From assembly GCA_002340255.1 (NCBI GenBank), contig DDLS01000067.1, forward strand, positions 1-35,754: a stretch of DNA of 35,754 bases. The letters are read 5' to 3'. Both the position numbers and the translations under genes were made by a program. Below the pieces are notes generated by a model that was given only the letters and a program-made list of their open reading frames with translations, was not told the origin of the DNA and ran no database searches. Of this stretch, positions 32,158 to 35,754 are shown piece by piece. The stretch is from Cyanobacteria bacterium UBA2566. GTDB taxonomy: Bacteria; Cyanobacteriota; Cyanobacteriia; Cyanobacteriales; Desertifilaceae. Numbering within the stretch: position 1 is the first letter of the stretch; the number at the start of each line of letters is the position of its first letter.

Positions 32158-32865
32158 TTAAGTTTTAATTTTTAATCGATCTAGAATCACCTGTTTTTGG
32201 TCAACCTGCCAGTTGTCTCCCTCAACAGACACCGCCGCTAGGGTACCAGGGGGAGTGGTTAGCGAATATAATGACCAGGCGCGATCGCTAACTTTTGCCC
32301 CAGTGTCTGTTAATTCAATTTTGGCTTGTTCGAGTCCCGCTAATCCTTCGCCAATGGCTTTTAAATAGGCTTCTTTGTACGTCCAATAGCGAAAAAAAGT
32401 ATAGGGCTGCTCAGAAATGGGCGTGTTTTGAATATGTCGATATTCTGAAGGTAAAAAGAAGCGCTTGGCTAAGGAGTCTAAGTCTTTCAGAGGGCGAATG
32501 GCTTCGATATCTACGCCAATAGATGAATTAAGGGAAAATCCATACAGGGCATGGTTTTTGGAGTGAGAGATATTGAACTTTAAGTCAGATTTTGGTAGGG
32601 CTAAGGCCGGTTTTCCCCGCTGAGAATAGGTAAATTCAACTTCTGAAGGATGACAGTTTAAATACTGTGCCAACAAATAGCGGAGAATACCCCGCGCCAG
32701 GATAAAATACTGTCGATGCTCGTCAAAATGGAAGCGCTGCGATCGCTCCACTTCATCCGGAGACAGAACAGATGTAAATTGTGTTAACTGCGGCATAAAC
32801 TGATTTAAGTCAGCCTGCCATAGGTGAAGGTGGCGATCGGATAACATCATGTCTATAGATACCAT
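32158..32865 (-). CDS. hetI: Sfp/HetI-type 4'-phosphopantetheinyl transferase
   Basis: From the ATG at 32865 this is a 235-residue enzyme that moves phosphopantetheine from CoA to carrier proteins of fatty acid, polyketide or peptide synthases. The motifs are present: GKPAL near 84, FNISHS at 97-102, GVDIE at 117-121 with the Mg-binding Asp and Glu, and WTYKEAYLKA at 161-170. The two-subdomain length fits the Sfp class, and in cyanobacteria the usual name is HetI. The longer in-frame extension upstream is unlikely coding. It is convergent with the EF-hand gene; no synthase genes are nearby, so this is probably the general cellular PPTase. Confidence 0.9.
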   Translation of the reverse strand: MVSIDMMLSDRHLHLWQADLNQFMPQLTQFTSVLSPDEVERSQRFHFDEHRQYFILARGILRYLLAQYLNCHPSEVEFTYSQRGKPALALPKSDLKFNISHSKNHALYGFSLNSSIGVDIEAIRPLKDLDSLAKRFFLPSEYRHIQNTPISEQPYTFFRYWTYKEAYLKAIGEGLAGLEQAKIELTDTGAKVSDRAWSLYSLTTPPGTLAAVSVEGDNWQVDQKQVILDRLKIKT

Positions 32866-33077
32866 TTTATGCCCCTCATCCCCCTTCTCCCTTGGGAAAT
32901 GCAAGAGGAGAGGGCAAAAGCTGGACGATTTAGAAATCAATTCAAAATACTATATGTAGCACAAGAAGGTATCTTATGAATCTCCAGAAGTGTTGAATGT
33001 TGAGATAAAACTTTTTTCCTCGCAGCAGTGATTGGGTTTTTACTGCCCTATGTGTTTACCATGTCTCCAGAGAATTA

Positions 33078-33764
33078 ATGAACGTGAGTATGATTTCAGT
33101 GATTATTCCAGTTCTGAATGAAGTGGATCAAATTTTGTCTACTGTGGCTAGGGTTCAGCAAGGAAAAGAGGTGGAGATTATTGTGGTGGATGGAGGATCT
33201 ACAGATGGGACGGTAGAATCCTTAAAACAGGAAGGAATTAAAGTGATTCAAACGACTCCGGGACGAGGACATCAGATGAATGAGGGGGCGAGAAACGCTA
33301 GGGGAGAGTATTTATTATTTTTACATGGAGATACTCAGTTGCCTAGGGAGTATGACCAATGGGTACGGGATATTTTGCTGCAACCGAGGGTAGTTGCAGG
33401 GGCGTTTGAGTTGCGGATAGGTTCAGAAAACTGGGGTTATCGCATGGTGGAATGGGGGGTGAAGTGGCGATCGCACCTTTGCCAACTTCCTTACGGAGAT
33501 CAAGCGATTTTTTTATCCCGTGCTAGGTTTGAGCAGGTGGGTGGATTCCCAGAGTTACCGATTTTAGAAGATTGGCACTTAATTCAATCGTTGAAACCGT
33601 TGGGAAAAATTGCGATCGCACCCCTCCCCGTCGTTACCTCTGCTCGACGTTGGCAAAGATTAGGCATCTGGCGCACTACTGCAATCAATCAAGGGGTATT
33701 GATGGCTAATTTTTTGGGAATGGATCTGCATCGAATTGCCCGTTGGTACCGAAAAATCCGTTAA
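33078..33764 (+). CDS. TIGR04283-type family 2 glycosyltransferase
   Basis: This 228-residue GT-A fold glycosyltransferase starts MISVIIPVLNE and contains VVDGGSTDGT at 37-46, then PGRGHQMNEGARNARGEYLLFLHGDTQLP with HGDT near 83-86 as the metal-binding motif. The combination GRGHQMNEGA, LPYGDQAIFLSR and GGFPELPILEDW identifies the TIGR04283 group, which often lies with arsenosugar biosynthesis genes (arsM, arsS). Neither of those genes is in this window, so the link is only by family. No membrane segment is visible. Its stop overlaps that of the convergent MMADHC-like gene. Confidence 0.85.
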   Translation: MNVSMISVIIPVLNEVDQILSTVARVQQGKEVEIIVVDGGSTDGTVESLKQEGIKVIQTTPGRGHQMNEGARNARGEYLLFLHGDTQLPREYDQWVRDILLQPRVVAGAFELRIGSENWGYRMVEWGVKWRSHLCQLPYGDQAIFLSRARFEQVGGFPELPILEDWHLIQSLKPLGKIAIAPLPVVTSARRWQRLGIWRTTAINQGVLMANFLGMDLHRIARWYRKIR

Positions 33765-34279
33765 CAACGATCGAGGAGGGTAAAGTGGAGAGCGGTGAGG
33801 ATTTCTGGTACGGGAGCAGCAGAGATCATCACACTGGGATAGACTGCGGTTCCCCAAAAGGGGTGAACAATGGTGGCACAGTCTCCATTTTTCTCAATGG
33901 GATATCCCAATGCCGCATGAACCGCAGGTACATCTTTGTGGGAAAGGGTTCCAGGGGAGCATCTGCGGGGATATCCGGTGCGCGGATCGAATGCATCGGT
34001 GGGATAATCGCGATCGCATAACCAGTTAGCGACTAAGTCCGACCATCGGATAAAATTGTCCAAGAGGATGTTTTTTTCGGCTTCAACTTCTGGAGAGATT
34101 TCAGTTAAAGGCATCTGTGTTTGTTGCAGGAAAATAATTACCGAGACGGAATCATTTTGCCAGTTGGGTAGTAATTCCTGAAGATGTTCCTGCACATAAT
34201 CACTTGGGGGATGAATAGAGATTTCTACCGTGAAGGTTTGGTTATTCCGTTTTACCGTTAGGGTTTGAGAAGGATTCAT
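33761..34279 (-). CDS. MMADHC-like (methylmalonic aciduria/homocystinuria type D-like) protein
   Basis: This 172-residue protein resembles the bacterial branch of MMADHC. DPRTGYPRRCSPG at 98-110 and HPFWGTAVYPSVMIS at 139-153 are the landmarks, with a beta-rich N-terminus (FTVEISIHPPSDYVQEHLQELLP). In animals MMADHC hands cobalamin from MMACHC to its target enzymes through a Cys residue; here Cys107 and Cys134 are the candidates, but a cobalamin role in bacteria is unproven. Cyanobacteria make pseudo-cobalamin, so a related role is possible. The ATG is close to the start of the PMT-like gene region. The family is moderately confident, the role low. Confidence 0.72.
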   Translation of the reverse strand: MNPSQTLTVKRNNQTFTVEISIHPPSDYVQEHLQELLPNWQNDSVSVIIFLQQTQMPLTEISPEVEAEKNILLDNFIRWSDLVANWLCDRDYPTDAFDPRTGYPRRCSPGTLSHKDVPAVHAALGYPIEKNGDCATIVHPFWGTAVYPSVMISAAPVPEILTALHFTLLDRC

Positions 34280-34347
34280 GGGGGAATACTATAATAATGT
34301 AATTGATGAGTGTTCATTGAGAAACTCAAGAGGATTCATCCTTAATC

Positions 34348-35721
34348 CTAAATCCAAGTGTTGAACCACATGCGTAGACGAAAGCCTTGGGGAGAGAGCG
34401 GTAGACCAAGATAGATAGGGAGCCAAAAGAGAAAGGCGATCGCCATCACCCCTAAAATACCGATCGCTAAAATCCGAAATTTTCGCCGAGAATGATACAG
34501 CCATCGCTCGAGAATAACACTGAGGGCTAAAATGGCAAAGATGAGAGCACCCATGTAATGATAGAGAAATAAGCATCGACTGACGATGCTCCAGGGGAGC
34601 CAGTTGGTGATATAGTTGATGCCTAGATAGAGGGAGAGATTGAAGAGGGTTGGGGATGAATAGCGTTGTAAAAAACACAAAGATAAGAGGGCGATCGCTA
34701 CAGTTGAACTCCACCACAACAATGGATTTCCGAAGGCATGAACATCAAAAATTACTTGCCCATCATTAACTGCTTGATAATAATAGGCAACAGGACGAAT
34801 TAAAAACGGCCAACTCAACCAAGACGAGCAATACGGGTGAACTTCTTCACCGCCACCAATGCGGTTATGATAGCCGATAATTTCCCCTTGCATCTGCCAG
34901 AAGCTATAGTCGGGATTCAGGTTAAGATGGGGAATCCAAACTAGGGCATAGGTGACATAGGGTACAATTAGCCCATAAAGGGGAATGGTCCAGAGTCTTA
35001 ACTTTGTTGCCCTATCGTACCAGGACAAATTAGCGATCGCGCCCTCCCTATTTTCCCACTTCTCCCACAGCTTAATAACTAAAATTACTCCCCAAAATCC
35101 GAGCCAAAACCCCAATCCATTCCACTTCACCGCAGCAGACAACCCAAAACTTATCCCCGATAAAATCAATCCTAGCGTGCGCCATCGAGGAGTGGTTTGT
35201 AATCCCCATAATCCGAAACCCTGTCCCAGCAATCCAAACAGCACTAAATAAATGTTGATCAAAGCATAGCGAGATTCGACTAAAAACAAGCCTTCTATCG
35301 TCATTAATCCAGCCGATAGAAAGGCATAACTTTTGCGCTGAGTTAACTGATAACTGAGCCACGCAACCACCAAAGGAATCAACGATCCGGTAAACGCATT
35401 GAACCAGCGGTAACTCAATGGGGAGCGTAGAGAACCGGTTAAATCGTTGGTAACGGATGAATCCCCTAAAGACAAGCGATCGGCTAGTCCCATCCCCACG
35501 GCAATCAGATACTTCCCTAGGGGAGGATGGGCATCAAACAACTGGGTTTTATCTAAATAATTCTGGGCAAATTTGGCAAAATAGACCTCATCAAAAACCA
35601 GAGTGTTAAACCGATTTAATCCCCAAAACCGCAATCCTAAAGCAATAATCCAGAGCAGTAATAAACCGCAGCTAAACCAAGGGAATCTTGACCGAAAGGT
35701 AGTAGGAGTAAATTGGAGCAT
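34348..35721 (-). CDS. PMT-family membrane glycosyltransferase
   Basis: This 457-residue polytopic protein has about ten transmembrane helices. It belongs to the dolichyl-phosphate-mannose protein mannosyltransferase fold (GT-C). The first loop holds the catalytic acidic pair Asp44-Glu45 in FDEVYFAKF, and DAHPPLGK (63-70) follows, as in PMT/ArnT-like enzymes. Later IGGGEEVHPYCSSWLSWPFLIRPVAYYY and the final helices (ILGVMAIAFLFWLPIYLG) match the C-terminal four-helix module. It would transfer a sugar from a lipid-phosphate carrier to a protein or glycan on the periplasmic face. It is close to the right window edge but complete. The donor and acceptor are unknown. Confidence 0.87.
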   Translation of the reverse strand: MLQFTPTTFRSRFPWFSCGLLLLWIIALGLRFWGLNRFNTLVFDEVYFAKFAQNYLDKTQLFDAHPPLGKYLIAVGMGLADRLSLGDSSVTNDLTGSLRSPLSYRWFNAFTGSLIPLVVAWLSYQLTQRKSYAFLSAGLMTIEGLFLVESRYALINIYLVLFGLLGQGFGLWGLQTTPRWRTLGLILSGISFGLSAAVKWNGLGFWLGFWGVILVIKLWEKWENREGAIANLSWYDRATKLRLWTIPLYGLIVPYVTYALVWIPHLNLNPDYSFWQMQGEIIGYHNRIGGGEEVHPYCSSWLSWPFLIRPVAYYYQAVNDGQVIFDVHAFGNPLLWWSSTVAIALLSLCFLQRYSSPTLFNLSLYLGINYITNWLPWSIVSRCLFLYHYMGALIFAILALSVILERWLYHSRRKFRILAIGILGVMAIAFLFWLPIYLGLPLSPQGFRLRMWFNTWI

Positions 35722-35754
35722 GGGGAATTAGGAAATTAGGGAATAGGGAATAGG
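35722..35754. repeat. TTCCCTA-type heptamer repeat, inverted, at window edge
   Basis: Read on the minus strand this is TTCCCTA/TTTCCTAA units directly upstream of the PMT-like ATG. It continues out of the window. Confidence 0.65.

Overview
The window looks like a chromosomal piece of a cyanobacterium, most likely a filamentous one. The HIP1 octamer GCGATCGC and its GGCGATCGCC extension occur throughout. There are heptanucleotide intergenic repeats (TTCCCTA-type, TAATTAA x3) and GTAGGGGC palindromes of the kind found in filamentous cyanobacteria. Many genes belong to families typical of the phylum: DUF3110, an EGY-type M50 protease, a very large TamB-like protein, Uma2 and a HetI-type phosphopantetheinyl transferase. 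No rRNA gene, complete tRNA or CRISPR array is visible.

Left edge (1 to about 2130): AT-rich accessory DNA, probably the end of an integrated element. It holds a small unknown ORF, a strong terminator and a 519-residue tyrosine recombinase on the minus strand. Just outside the recombinase start is a 3' tRNA-like fragment (T-arm plus 3' acceptor strand, tRNA-Thr-like) that fits an attachment-site scar.

Core region A (2480-14100, mostly plus strand): a small membrane protein and a DUF39/HcyBio homocysteine biosynthesis protein, an SLC12-type cation-chloride cotransporter followed at once by a RarD-like exporter, a conserved protein with a possible SxxK motif, a GAF-SpoIIE phosphatase, a small membrane protein, argH, a 61-residue charged protein (minus strand), a Nudix hydrolase and an SbcD/Mre11-type phosphoesterase.

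Core region B (14130-22860, minus strand): a PhnD-like lipoprotein followed by an orphan sensor histidine kinase, bioD with an EGY-type site-2 protease, a pair of unknown small proteins, RNase III, an HNH protein, murQ and DUF3110.

Core region C (23120-35754): a 2042-residue TamB-like protein carrying three palindromic repeats translated in one frame, a Uma2 nuclease with a heptad-repeat tail, an SDR oxidoreductase, an EF-hand protein with a recognisable promoter, a HetI/Sfp-type PPTase, a TIGR04283-type glycosyltransferase sharing its stop codon with a convergent MMADHC-like protein, and a PMT-family membrane glycosyltransferase.

Most of the window is housekeeping or envelope biology. The most unusual points are the in-frame palindromes in tamB, the PhnD-like/kinase pair without transporter genes, the tRNA-scar/integrase junction, and the small unknown gene pair at 19.3-20.0 kb. 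I did not find a convincing new multi-gene defence or biosynthetic system.
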